DNA from: a virus
DNA length: 42,800 nt
Reading direction: 5' to 3' (one strand)
IMG/VR virus record: IMGVR_UViG_3300045282_000103
Location: 1 to 42,800 of that record
In this document: positions 7,516-14,828 of the stretch, one piece after another
How the letters are laid out: each line of letters starts with the position of its first letter
Position numbering within the stretch: position 1 is the first letter of the stretch
Program-made: the position numbers and the translations under genes
The notes under the pieces: generated by a model
Seen by the model: the letters and a program-made list of their open reading frames with translations, nothing else
Databases searched by the model: none
What the model was told of the DNA's origin: nothing

Positions 7516-9213
7516 TCAGCAGGCGAAATCCGCTCCCATCGTCTGTTGGTCCGTTATAACCTCTTCGGGCTGCGGCTCTATCGGCAGCATCGGTTCCTGA
7601 CCGAGAATCTGAATCATGTCCTTCTGCCGCGTCAGGACGCCGTGTTCGTCCACGTCGTAGACATCGTGCGGCCCGGCATTGATTTGTTTTGGCGCGATGT
7701 TCAGATAACGCACCGCGTAGACATTGCACATCAGCGCCATCGTATCGGGATAATCGTCGTGGGCGTGTTTCACGCTGGCCTGGAATTGGACGCTTTGCTT
7801 GACTAACTTATCCCAGTAGGAAAGGCCCACGAAGAACTTCAAACGGCCTCCCTTGACGTGCCCGGCGTAGGTTTTTACCCGCGTGGCTTTGGCGCCTTTG
7901 CGGTTATCGACTTTGATATAGTCGAGCGGAAGGTTAAGACCAAGATCGCGTACAGCCATGCGTAGGTATTCCACAAAGTATTTCGCAGAGGCCGTCTCCT
8001 CGATGAGAATCTTTGCAGGCCGCACCTTCAGCGCATATCTGATGACTATCGCGCCTAGCTGTGGGATGCTCCACGGGCCGCCTTCTCCGCCAACCGCATA
8101 AATTGTTCCCTGCGCATCTGTCTTGCCTTCGATGATGACGGAATCATCCGGCTCGGTGTCGCCCTCGGCGGCCAGGTCGATGAAGAGAATCGAGGAACTG
8201 AGCGGCGGAGCCTGATGCGGGAGAATCGTGGCCCGTTGCATATCCTCTTCAAGAAGGATTTGCTGGCTTTCGAGCATCGGCTTGTTGAGATACTGGCTGG
8301 CATAGACGCCCGGACTGTCCCGCTTCACCTGCCAGAGAATCGCTGGAGTGAAACCGTGTACGTTCCCATCCTTGCCTACGCTTTGCGGGAAACGCGGAAT
8401 ACCGGCAGGTTCGTTGTCATCTTTCCATGCTGTCGTGATGCTTACTCTCCACTCCGCATGGGCAGGTCCCGATACTCTCTTGGTTCGTTCCACAATCACG
8501 TCGTACAAGTCGCCGAACGCATACCGAGTCCCACTGACAAACCGGGGGCAGCCTGGGTCAATCAGCGGGAAACACATATCGAAATCGTCTTGCACTTTCT
8601 TTAGCATTGCTCGGGAACGATAGTTCTGGTCATTCACCAAATCGTCGAAGATGCCAAGTTTGAAGTGTTGCCCGGTCTTGATGGTCTTAGGACTGGCCAC
8701 CGTGACAGTCGCTTGAGGAATCTGCATTCGCTGGCGGGCCGGAGTAACGAAGGAATTCCTGGTTAGCTGTAAGTCCTGTTTCGTGGGATGGGGATTCCCG
8801 CGTTTCGGTTTGTGGCAAAATTCCGGAAATATTTCGAGCAATCGGCTACCTTGCGCCGTGCCCAGGAAATGCGAAGCAATCTCTTTCAGGCGTTCTTGGG
8901 TGTTCTTGATGTTGCCCTGCATGATGAGAATGGGGATGTCCGGGAAAATCAGGATGGCCTGAATGACGATTACCACCATGACGGCGGTAGTCTTGAAATG
9001 TCCGCGTGCCCAGAGAATCAGAACGTCGCGCTGCTCGAACTGCCACGGCTGGCCTTCGGCAAACGGCGGATATTGGTCGAAGAGTTCCTGATGCGTATCG
9101 GGACTGAAATCGTAGCCAAGAATCTCATTAGCTAAATACATCCGGTCAATCTTCGCCCGCGCTCGCTCGTCTTTATACTTTTCAGGAGCGCGGATGATAC
9201 GCGGCGTCGCCAC
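7516..9213 (-). CDS. terL: Terminase large subunit, 565 aa
   Basis: ATPase plus nuclease motor that packages DNA. Walker A-like ARGHFKTT (residues 69-76) and Walker B LGIFDD (186-191) lie in the N-terminal ATPase. The RNase H-like nuclease follows, with ILFIDLAAEGD (D346), ILIEETASA (E405/E406) and a late Asp in DDYPDTMALM. Walker A has Phe instead of the usual Gly/Ser before Lys, which occurs in some podoviral terminases. GTG start overlaps the upstream TAG (TAGTG). No separate small subunit is obvious; one of the small genes just upstream may serve. Confidence 0.95.
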   Translation of the reverse strand: MATPRIIRAPEKYKDERARAKIDRMYLANEILGYDFSPDTHQELFDQYPPFAEGQPWQFEQRDVLILWARGHFKTTAVMVVIVIQAILIFPDIPILIMQGNIKNTQERLKEIASHFLGTAQGSRLLEIFPEFCHKPKRGNPHPTKQDLQLTRNSFVTPARQRMQIPQATVTVASPKTIKTGQHFKLGIFDDLVNDQNYRSRAMLKKVQDDFDMCFPLIDPGCPRFVSGTRYAFGDLYDVIVERTKRVSGPAHAEWRVSITTAWKDDNEPAGIPRFPQSVGKDGNVHGFTPAILWQVKRDSPGVYASQYLNKPMLESQQILLEEDMQRATILPHQAPPLSSSILFIDLAAEGDTEPDDSVIIEGKTDAQGTIYAVGGEGGPWSIPQLGAIVIRYALKVRPAKILIEETASAKYFVEYLRMAVRDLGLNLPLDYIKVDNRKGAKATRVKTYAGHVKGGRLKFFVGLSYWDKLVKQSVQFQASVKHAHDDYPDTMALMCNVYAVRYLNIAPKQINAGPHDVYDVDEHGVLTRQKDMIQILGQEPMLPIEPQPEEVITDQQTMGADFAC

Positions 9214-9497
9214 TAGAGTTCGGTAATCTCCGGGCGACCGCTCATGTCCGTGCGGCTGAGGCGACCGATGTCGGCATCGTCGTTGTTCATCATGCCGCGT
9301 TCCTGAAGTTTTGCGCGGGCGGGACCGTCATCGAATTCCTTTATGTCCGCCTGGTGGCCCTGCGTGGAGTTCAATTCCGTGCAATCGTTGTCGTTCATGC
9401 CTTCGCCAGCCATGCCTTCTTTCTGCGTGGAGCGAAGCTCAGAGACGGTCGGAAGCACGTAGCTGTTGCGGTCGTTGACGGTTGAGATTTTAGCCAT
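9213..9497 (-). CDS. Hydrophilic protein before terminase, 94 aa
   Basis: Very polar protein rich in Asn/Asp/Gly/Arg with no hydrophobic core, likely disordered. ATG 9497 overlaps the previous TGA (TGATG), and the stop overlaps the terminase GTG. Genes directly upstream of terL often encode the small terminase, but this one lacks an obvious helix-turn-helix, so I leave it as hypothetical. Confidence 0.7.
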   Translation of the reverse strand: MAKISTVNDRNSYVLPTVSELRSTQKEGMAGEGMNDNDCTELNSTQGHQADIKEFDDGPARAKLQERGMMNNDDADIGRLSRTDMSGRPEITEL

Positions 9498-9703
9498 CAG
9501 CTCTGCCCCATCACCTTTGTCGGGATTTCATGGGCCGCAAGGCTGTGATGCTCCTTCTTGTCCATTGTCCCGTCGCTGTCTCCGTCGTTCAGGTGATTAT
9601 TGAGTGTGCCCTGATGCGGAGATTTCTTGCGTCCCTTAGCGACGACGGGCGTGCCAGGGATGTTGCTGCTGGGGGTGAAGATTTTTGCTTTGCCTGTAGC
9701 CAT
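9497..9703 (-). CDS. Small basic hydrophilic protein, 68 aa
   Basis: ATG 9703 follows AAGGAGAAAATCA, clearly better than in-frame starts further upstream that overlap the neighbouring gene. Lys/His/Asn-rich and probably unstructured (AKGRKKSPHQ, NNHLNDGDSDG). With the next gene it forms a pair of polar proteins ahead of terminase. Function unknown. Confidence 0.75.
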   Translation of the reverse strand: MATGKAKIFTPSSNIPGTPVVAKGRKKSPHQGTLNNHLNDGDSDGTMDKKEHHSLAAHEIPTKVMGQS

Positions 9704-9714
9704 TGATTTTCTCC

Positions 9715-10056
9715 TTATCTTTCGACGTACTGCGTTGTGACATTGAAACCGGAAGCGTTTACCGAAGCTGTGATGGTCCAAGCCTTGTTGGGCAGGGATT
9801 GCGCCAGCGGAGTGTCAAAAGTAACGATGAATGGAGCACTGGGAGCAGCCGCCGCATCTGGATAGTTGAAGATAGCAACCGTCTTGTTGCCATCGCTGAT
9901 AGTCAGCGTAGCAGCGGCGGCGTTCGGCGTGGTAATTGTCAGGGAAGCGATGTCCCGGTAAATGGTGGCGTTGCCGCTGGCGGGAAGGAAAGTCACTGCT
10001 CCCGTTCCCGCTACCGCAGCCTGAGTTACTTGGGCAAATTGTGCGTTTGACGGCAT
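9715..10056 (-). CDS. Beta-sandwich-like structural protein, 113 aa
   Basis: ATG overlaps the preceding TAA (TAATG), with GGGGAAG as ribosome site. Alternating Thr/Val/Ala strands (SLTITTPN, AAATLTISDGN, TWTITASVNASGFNVTTQYV) suggest a small beta-sandwich such as a capsid decoration or minor head protein. Short proteins of this kind are common next to head genes. The assignment rests on composition and position only. Confidence 0.7.
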   Translation of the reverse strand: MPSNAQFAQVTQAAVAGTGAVTFLPASGNATIYRDIASLTITTPNAAAATLTISDGNKTVAIFNYPDAAAAPSAPFIVTFDTPLAQSLPNKAWTITASVNASGFNVTTQYVER

Positions 10057-10256
10057 TATTTCTTCCCCATTGCTGTGAGGCCCTTGGCGGATGCGGCCAT
10101 GCGGCGCACGGCAGGCTTGCTGCTCTTGAGCGCGGAACTGATTTTTGCCTGCCCGAGTTTCTGGCCCGTGGGGACGCCTAGAGCGCGGTGCAAGGCTCCG
10201 GGCCTTACCTTGAAGCTGCCCTTTTTGCCCAAGGATACGGTTTTTGTTTTAGCCAT
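10056..10256 (-). CDS. Small strongly basic protein, 66 aa
   Basis: GAGGAGAAGC lies upstream of ATG 10256. Lys/Arg/Ser/Gly-rich with almost no acidic residues (KTVSLGKKGSFKVRPGALH). Such small cationic proteins can bind nucleic acid or sit inside heads. The stop overlaps the next start. Function inferred only from charge. Confidence 0.7.
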   Translation of the reverse strand: MAKTKTVSLGKKGSFKVRPGALHRALGVPTGQKLGQAKISSALKSSKPAVRRMAASAKGLTAMGKK

Positions 10257-10848
10257 GAATTGCTTCTCCTCGAATCAAGATAGCGTGACCTCGAATACCT
10301 TCGTGCCAATGATGGATTTCTGTGTGCGGAAAATCGAACCATGGCCCCGGAGGATATATGTCCTCGATGATGTACAGGCCGCGAGGGTCGAGCAGTTTGG
10401 ACAAGACCTGGAACGTTAGGAGCTGGTCTTCCGGCTTGTGGCTGCCATCATCCACGATCAAATCAAACTTCCCGCCAAGCGCCAACGCGGGCAGAGCGTC
10501 CAGCAAATCCGCTTCATAGGACTGGTCCACGCGATGCGTCAGGATGCGGTCACCGAATGGGGTATTGACCGCTGCGGCGTCCTTGTCGATGCCATGAATC
10601 TCGGCGTTCGGGAAGTAATCCTTCCACATCCTGAGGCTTGCTCCGGGGCAATAGTTGGGAACGTGGGCCATTGCCGTGGGAGTGCCTATGCCAACCTCCA
10701 GAACCTTGTAAACCTTTTCGCGGCGGGCCGAAAAGAGCAGGTCATAGAAGGGGGTGTAGACGCCCAGCTTGTCGGTTCCGTAATACTCCGCAAGGCGGCA
10801 GAGTTCCGTCAGGCAGCTACGAGTTGATAGCTGTTCTTCAATTCCCAT
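10249..10848 (-). CDS. Class I SAM-dependent methyltransferase, 199 aa
   Basis: Rossmann motif I VLEVGIGTP (around residue 50), an acidic residue in EIHGIDKD (motif II), DLIVDDGSH (motif IV) and LDPRGLYIIEDI later. This pattern matches the macrocin/mycinamicin sugar O-methyltransferase (CmcI/TylF-like) group, so the substrate is probably a sugar. It overlaps the end of the glycosyltransferase gene by 40 nt, which suggests they act on the same glycan. The start has no clear ribosome site and may depend on translational coupling. Confidence 0.85.
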   Translation of the reverse strand: MGIEEQLSTRSCLTELCRLAEYYGTDKLGVYTPFYDLLFSARREKVYKVLEVGIGTPTAMAHVPNYCPGASLRMWKDYFPNAEIHGIDKDAAAVNTPFGDRILTHRVDQSYEADLLDALPALALGGKFDLIVDDGSHKPEDQLLTFQVLSKLLDPRGLYIIEDIYPPGPWFDFPHTEIHHWHEGIRGHAILIRGEAIHG

Positions 10849-12209
10849 AGCTTTTTCATTTGAGACGGAAAGACGGCGTGCATCGAGACGATCTCTTCGG
10901 TGATTTTGCTTACATCGAAGCTAAGTCCATCGCCAAAGAAGAAGTGCGCCGAGAACCCGGGCCGGTGGTTCTGTAGATTGACCGGCAGGATGTTGTGCTC
11001 GGCAAGAACCCGACTGACATGGACATCCTCAGCGTAGGGGTGCCGCCAGGCTTCGCCATGCGTAGCGATAATCGAAGCGGCATGGGCTGATAGGAAGTAG
11101 CCCGGCCCTCCGGAACAGACAGAGGCATGGAGATACCCGGCATAGTCGAAGGCGTTCTCCATCATCTCGACCAGCAACTTTTCGGCATAGACCCAGGTAT
11201 CGGTATCGCATTTATAGATAAACTCGTAGCCGTGTTCCGTGGCCCAACGGCACAACCCTACGGATTTGTCGATGAGGTTCCCGTAACCGTCTTTGCAGTC
11301 GAGGAACACTTCATCTGGCAATGATTCTCGGGGGTATCCCCCGGCAGGCTTGCCGTAGAAGAAACGAACATCCACATTCCTAAATGGCTTGAAGTCTTGG
11401 ACCCAGGTCTCACGGCAGGTTTGGGTTTGTTCGTTCGGGCCATTTACGTGCATGTCCTTTCCGTATTCCGGGTTCCCTTTGTGCTCCCAGGTGCCTTCGT
11501 AGTCGAGTCGGAAACATGTTGGAACTGCGATAAGTATTTTTGGAAGTGGAGGCAGCTCCTCGACTGAACGGGACCGATTTCCTCCGATGTGGGTAACAAT
11601 CGGCCGTCCCAAGTCCGCGATGCGATAGCCTTGGTCGAGGAGTTGCTTAGAGAGGATTTGCTCATGTTCGAGTCCTTTCAGGCCCACAGAAGATAGAACT
11701 TGTGGCAGCAGCTTGAGCAGCGTGTCACGACGCCGTAGCCCTGGGTTCCAGCTCCAGCCGCCCCAGACGCCTCGCCAGTACGGCTCGGCTATCCAGACAT
11801 CGCCAGACCTGACAAGCGGATGCCAGCCGGAAGCCCCGCGTAGGGAAACCTGAACCACTTCAGGATGGGCCTCAAGGATGGCCTTCGACTCCCGCATGAA
11901 TGGGCTGATCTGGTTCTGCCACAGCCAGTCCTCTTCCGACCAGAACACGTAATCGTGCTTCGCTTCCTGAATCAATCGTGCCACGGCAAAGCACTGCCCC
12001 ATGCGGGTCTTGCCGCTAATCCACCGCACGTTCCTGGTACGCCAAACATCCCCGGCCAGGAACTCCGGCTTAGGCCCATCCGAATCCTCGTAGATGATTA
12101 CTTCCTGTGGCTCCTGGTCCACCACCGCGTAAAAGCTGCCCAGCGAGGCTTCGAGCAGGTCATTCCGCCCGCAAGCCGTAATCAGCATGGAGATATTGGT
12201 GTTAGGCAT
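10809..12209 (-). CDS. Two-domain glycosyltransferase (GT2-like + GT31-like), 466 aa
   Basis: N-terminal half (1-215) begins ISMLITACGRNDLLEASL and has an acidic SEED at 91-94, like a GT-A family 2 enzyme. C-terminal half (~222-450) begins KILIAVPTC and carries VFLDCKDGYGNLIDKSVG, then YKCDTDTWV with a DTD metal site (335-337), then HASVCSGGPGYFLSAHAAS, the order seen in beta-1,3-galactosyltransferase-like GT31 enzymes. It would add one or two sugars to a phage or host acceptor. It is the second gene after the intergenic control region and is coupled to a sugar methyltransferase. Two catalytic domains of different families in one phage protein is unusual. Confidence 0.85.
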   Translation of the reverse strand: MPNTNISMLITACGRNDLLEASLGSFYAVVDQEPQEVIIYEDSDGPKPEFLAGDVWRTRNVRWISGKTRMGQCFAVARLIQEAKHDYVFWSEEDWLWQNQISPFMRESKAILEAHPEVVQVSLRGASGWHPLVRSGDVWIAEPYWRGVWGGWSWNPGLRRRDTLLKLLPQVLSSVGLKGLEHEQILSKQLLDQGYRIADLGRPIVTHIGGNRSRSVEELPPLPKILIAVPTCFRLDYEGTWEHKGNPEYGKDMHVNGPNEQTQTCRETWVQDFKPFRNVDVRFFYGKPAGGYPRESLPDEVFLDCKDGYGNLIDKSVGLCRWATEHGYEFIYKCDTDTWVYAEKLLVEMMENAFDYAGYLHASVCSGGPGYFLSAHAASIIATHGEAWRHPYAEDVHVSRVLAEHNILPVNLQNHRPGFSAHFFFGDGLSFDVSKITEEIVSMHAVFPSQMKKLWELKNSYQLVAA

Positions 12210-12456
12210 CTATCGCCGGGAATCCCCACTTCGGGTCGCACTTATAGCAGAGGGAGCCTTTTTCTTTGTGATGGGCACAAAAACGACTGGCGGCAGGTTT
12301 CTGAATACCTCGTTCCAGGCATCCAGCACCGGCCTCGGGTCCCAAGCTCCCGTTGCATCGCTCCCGTATCCACGCCGAGAGGTTTCCGCAAGATTGCTCC
12401 CGCCATTGCGATAGCTCTTCACTTGGCACCTTTAGGCTGATTATCTGTAGTCCCAT
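12202..12456 (-). CDS. RHH-like/zinc-site small protein, 84 aa
   Basis: First gene after the 375-bp intergenic region. The N-terminal 35 residues (ISLKVPSEELSQW, NLSAWIRERC) look like a ribbon-helix-helix DNA-binding fold, and the C-terminal half has CAHHKEKGSLCYKC, a zinc-site candidate. The start is an ATG at 12456 with only a weak ribosome site. As leader of the late operon and possibly DNA-binding, it is a candidate regulator; this is inference. Confidence 0.6.
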   Translation of the reverse strand: MGLQIISLKVPSEELSQWREQSCGNLSAWIRERCNGSLGPEAGAGCLERGIQKPAASRFCAHHKEKGSLCYKCDPKWGFPAIDA

Positions 12457-12483
12457 GCTTCTGTATTACCACCGCAGACCTGT

Positions 12484-12500
12484 TGCCAGTATTACCGGCA
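12484..12500. promoter_or_regulatory. 17-bp near-perfect palindrome (operator candidate)
   Basis: TGCCAGTATTACCGGCA reads as a palindrome with one mismatched pair about a central base. It lies 28 bp upstream of the 84-aa RHH-like gene, a natural place for an autoregulatory operator. Confidence 0.45.
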
Positions 12501-12604
12501 CAAGTCCTTTTGTGTCCAGAGGCGTAACGAACTTTTGGCCTAGCGACCTAGCCCCAGCCTGCTGCAAGAATCCGCTTGGGGGCCTCCCCGGGCACCTTAT
12601 GAAA

Positions 12605-12628
12605 CAAAAAAGGCATCCTTTTGCCCTT
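12605..12628 (-). terminator. Intrinsic terminator ending the early operon
   Basis: On the minus strand AAGGGCA, a 6-nt loop (AAAGGA), then TGCCTTT followed by more T residues: a 7-bp stem with one G-T pair and a U-rich 3' side. It lies about 200 bp downstream of the 136-aa gene and before the late genes. Confidence 0.6.
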
Positions 12629-12724
12629 CATAGCTAAGTCTGATTTCCACAGCGTCCTATAATTAACAATTATGTAAACTAACTTTCGTTTAAAACAGTG
12701 GACTTACGCGTGGGGTGCACAATA

Positions 12725-12783
12725 ATTGGGCATGTTGACACTTTTTGTCGATAAACTGATCGGCAATTGCCCATATTTGGGCA
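12725..12783. repeat. Cluster of inverted TTGGGCA/TGCCCA half-sites
   Basis: TTGGGCA at 12726 and 12777, the perfect palindrome GGCAATTGCC at 12762-12771, and the hairpin TGCCCA-TATT-TGGGCA at 12768-12783. Four related half-sites within 60 bp resemble an operator array or iteron-like origin. The protein that binds is unknown. Confidence 0.5.
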
Positions 12784-12831
12784 GAGAGTTTTTGAGATGA
12801 AAAAATCCGCTTGAGCTTCAATCCAGTACTA

Positions 12832-13242
12832 TTACTTCCTCGTGTCGACTGCATTGTGGCGACGTTCAGTCCTCGGGAATGGCCTGATATCTGTTGTGTT
12901 ATGCCTACGGTCTATTGGCTTTGCTGGCTCACCGGGCTGAACGAAGGGCTTGGGCAGTGGTGCTTTGGCTGCGTCTACTCTAAGTTCATCTGTTGCTTTG
13001 ACTTGCGCATCGGCCTCAGCATTGGCTGCGTTGTCGATCGTGCGCTGGCGGTCTTGATTGTTCTGCGTGGCTTGGTCTTGCTTCTCTTGGCGAAGTGCTT
13101 CCTGGCGCTCGGCATCGCGCATGGATTGCTGCTTTGGCGTCAAATTGCTGTGATACGGCTTGCCTGGGTGATCTTTCGCCCATTGGTCGCGGTTCTTCTG
13201 GTCGAGTTCGATTGCTTGCGCGTCTGTAAGTTTGTCAGTCAT
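12832..13242 (-). CDS. Disordered hydrophilic protein, 136 aa
   Basis: ATG 13242 has AGGAGAAC upstream and overlaps the FkbM gene stop (ATGA). Rich in Gln/Asp/Asn/Arg/Lys with no hydrophobic segments; the C-terminal part has two similar RRHN motifs (IDRRHNTTDIRPF, TERRHNAVDTRK). Last gene before the intergenic region. Function unknown. Confidence 0.75.
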   Translation of the reverse strand: MTDKLTDAQAIELDQKNRDQWAKDHPGKPYHSNLTPKQQSMRDAERQEALRQEKQDQATQNNQDRQRTIDNAANAEADAQVKATDELRVDAAKAPLPKPFVQPGEPAKPIDRRHNTTDIRPFPRTERRHNAVDTRK

Positions 13243-13949
13243 GCCTGTTCTCCTATGAAAATTATTTCTCGTGGCCTGGTCGGGAGATTAACAGCGTCTC
13301 CATGCCTGTTCAATACTGTTTTATACAGTGCTGCTAAATCACTGATTTGCCTCCACATAGCTGGCTCGTCAGCCCACCACCAGGGATGCAACTCCATGTA
13401 GATGCTGTCAGGCCTCAGTGTGACGAGGTCGCCGATGATTTGCTCTTCGCTGCCCTCCACATCCGCCTTCACAAATAGAGGTGCTTCTGCATGTGTCTTT
13501 TCAAGCAGTTGCGGCAATGTCATGGAGATCGCGGTAGTGAAAACCTCGCTCCTCCCTATGCCTCCACCCTCCGCTGGATTCGCTCGCGTTGTGCTCGCTC
13601 CCAAGCAACCAGAACCAAGTTCGATTGTTCCTGATTTATCACTAATTGCCGCTGGAACTACTAAGAAATAGTGCCCATTTTGAGCCATATTACCGACCGC
13701 TATATTGTATGCCTCCGGGTCTGGCTCAACCGCAATCACTCGCTTACAAATCTTGCTCGCTAGGAGGCTGTGGCTGCCCACCCACGCTCCCAGGTCCAAG
13801 AATGTGTGTTCGGGCCTCAGGTGCGCCTGTAATGCTCGCCATTCCGTATCGTAGCGCCCTTCCTCGACCCAGCCCCAGAAGTCTGCCGGTTCAGGCTCAA
13901 CCGTGAATTCATGCCCGCCGTACTTCACCTGCCTCGCCGTCGCTATCAT
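13239..13949 (-). CDS. FkbM-family methyltransferase, 236 aa
   Basis: SAM-binding motif I TFLDLGAWVGSHSLLA (~residues 49-64), VIAVEPDPEAYN (motif II), ADVEGSEEQII and YMELHPWW match the FkbM family, which methylates hydroxyl groups, often on sugars. ATGA overlaps join it to genes on both sides. With the GT2/GT31 fusion and the second methyltransferase 1-3 kb downstream, it may take part in building or capping a glycan. The strong promoter-like element at 14236-14208 lies upstream of its two-gene unit. Confidence 0.9.
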   Translation of the reverse strand: MIATARQVKYGGHEFTVEPEPADFWGWVEEGRYDTEWRALQAHLRPEHTFLDLGAWVGSHSLLASKICKRVIAVEPDPEAYNIAVGNMAQNGHYFLVVPAAISDKSGTIELGSGCLGASTTRANPAEGGGIGRSEVFTTAISMTLPQLLEKTHAEAPLFVKADVEGSEEQIIGDLVTLRPDSIYMELHPWWWADEPAMWRQISDLAALYKTVLNRHGDAVNLPTRPREIIFIGEQA

Positions 13950-14161
13950 GTGAGTTGCATCACCAATGGACCTGCATAGCCTGACGGCTTAATCTCCCAA
14001 ATGCCACGTTTTGAGCTATCTGCGATGCGAATTATGCGCTTTGGACCGTCCCAATAGCCGTCTGACCGCGCAACGATGGCTTTGGCTTCTTCGACTGCAA
14101 TGTGATAGGGAGTGCCACTGGAAGGAACTACTTCAATCTTTTTGGAGATGGATGTGCTCAA
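13946..14161 (-). CDS. Hypothetical protein, 71 aa, TTG start behind a hairpin
   Basis: TTG 14161 (LSTSISKKIEVVP) is the only start that fits; ATGA overlap leads into the FkbM gene. Mixed alpha/beta composition, ending in WEIKPSGYAGPLVMQLT. A 19-nt hairpin sits 4 nt upstream of the start and should control translation. Function unknown. Confidence 0.65.
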   Translation of the reverse strand: MSTSISKKIEVVPSSGTPYHIAVEEAKAIVARSDGYWDGPKRIIRIADSSKRGIWEIKPSGYAGPLVMQLT

Positions 14162-14165
14162 TATG

Positions 14166-14184
14166 CCCCGAGCAGCCCTCGGGG
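14166..14184 (-). promoter_or_regulatory. Hairpin occluding a translation start
   Basis: Minus strand CCCCGAG-GGCTG-CTCGGGG, a perfect 7-bp stem ending 4 nt before the TTG start at 14161. No U-tract follows, so it is not a standard terminator. It is placed to cover the ribosome site of the 71-aa gene and to modulate the FkbM gene coupled to it. Confidence 0.55.
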
Positions 14185-14207
14185 AGGCTTCGGGCTGTCA
14201 CTTGCTG

Positions 14208-14236
14208 AAGATAAGCGTGTAATTTCTGCCTGTCAA
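14208..14236 (-). promoter_or_regulatory. Sigma70-like promoter before the FkbM unit
   Basis: TTGACA (14236-14231), 17-nt spacer, TATCTT (14213-14208). Predicted start near 14201 leaves a 40-nt leader that contains the hairpin at 14184-14166. It lies in one of the few gaps of the early operon (14162-14277). Confidence 0.6.
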
Positions 14237-14277
14237 GCCTTATTCGTATTTTGTTCGCTTTTTGGCCCGGCCCCTGC

Positions 14278-14502
14278 TCATTTTGGCTGTACACCCAGCA
14301 ACCGCAAAATATATTCCGTATGCTCGATTTGGCCCATGAGCGGACGCAACAGTATTGCTTCTCTTATTGAGCGGAGCTGGGCTTCTAGCAAATCAGCGCA
14401 ACGCAGAATCTCAGGCTTCGTTCTTATCGGCACAAGAGGGTTAGCTGTTCCCAGTTGCCGGCATTCCCGCACCAGCTCCATCAATGGCCGTGGCTCGTTC
14501 AT
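14278..14502 (-). CDS. Helical hypothetical protein, 74 aa
   Basis: ATG 14502 with GGGAGAGAAGCC upstream. All-helical, Leu/Arg-rich (LMELVRECRQLG, ADLLEAQLRSIREAILL). Its 5' leader contains one copy of a 15-bp repeat also found before the next upstream gene. Function unknown. Confidence 0.7.
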   Translation of the reverse strand: MNEPRPLMELVRECRQLGTANPLVPIRTKPEILRCADLLEAQLRSIREAILLRPLMGQIEHTEYILRLLGVQPK

Positions 14503-14528
14503 GGCTTCTCTCCCTGTCTCTCTGCTGG

Positions 14529-14543
14529 TACAGCGCCGATGCT
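14529..14543. repeat. 15-bp direct repeat, copy 1
   Basis: TACAGCGCCGATGCT, identical to 14768-14782. On the transcribed strand it starts at the TAG stop of the 69-aa gene and precedes the ribosome site of the 74-aa gene. Confidence 0.75.
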
Positions 14544-14751
14544 ACCCCTCGTCGTGATGCTTCGTTTTTGCATTACTCGCCTGGCACATACCGCCCAGCG
14601 GTTCAAGATGCAGCCGATTCGGGCTTACGCGAATGATCTTGAAGCGGTAATTCTTGACGGTCACTTCTTCGCCGATAGCGAACTCTATCCATCCGTTTGG
14701 TACTGATTGCTCGGCTGGCAGAGTCTCAAACCTATTCGTATCTGGATTCAT
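14542..14751 (-). CDS. Small beta-rich protein, 69 aa
   Basis: AAAGGAGAAGAAA lies before ATG 14751. The middle (WIEFAIGEEVTVKNYRFKI) suggests a small SH3-like or beta-barrel fold of a kind seen in phage hypothetical proteins. Ends with a His/Lys-rich tail. Leader holds copy 2 of the 15-bp repeat. Confidence 0.75.
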   Translation of the reverse strand: MNPDTNRFETLPAEQSVPNGWIEFAIGEEVTVKNYRFKIIRVSPNRLHLEPLGGMCQASNAKTKHHDEG

Positions 14752-14767
14752 TTTCTTCTCCTTTAAG

Positions 14768-14782
14768 TACAGCGCCGATGCT
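14768..14782. repeat. 15-bp direct repeat, copy 2
   Basis: Second copy of TACAGCGCCGATGCT. On the transcribed strand it begins right at a TAA stop that closes a 16-codon ORF starting at a GTG overlapping the stop of the 195-aa gene, and it lies just before the AAAGGAG of the 69-aa gene. Confidence 0.75.
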
Positions 14783-14828
14783 TACGCGGCTGCTCCTACT
14801 TCCTCAACTGCTGGCCCATCCGTCCATT

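Larger units (their letters stand above)
12457..12831. promoter_or_regulatory. Intergenic control region between early and late genes
   Basis: The longest stretch without an expressed ORF (375 bp), more A/T-rich than its flanks. It holds a terminator-like hairpin (12605-12628), palindromes at 12484-12500, 12659-12673 and 12762-12771, and a cluster of TTGGGCA/TGCCCA half-sites at 12726-12783. It sits where the early block ends and the late block begins, so it should contain the late promoter and possibly an operator or origin. I cannot find a convincing sigma70 promoter on the minus strand. Confidence 0.6.

Noticed and set aside
12734-12739. TTGACA on the plus strand in the intergenic region
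   Set aside because: No -10 at 16-18 nt and no plus-strand gene to drive.
12811-13401. 196-codon plus-strand ORF, longer than the minus-strand gene beneath it
   Set aside because: No ribosome site, hydrophobic Cys/Leu-rich shadow composition, and it runs antisense to a hydrophilic gene with AGGAGAAC and ATGA coupling and to the FkbM gene.
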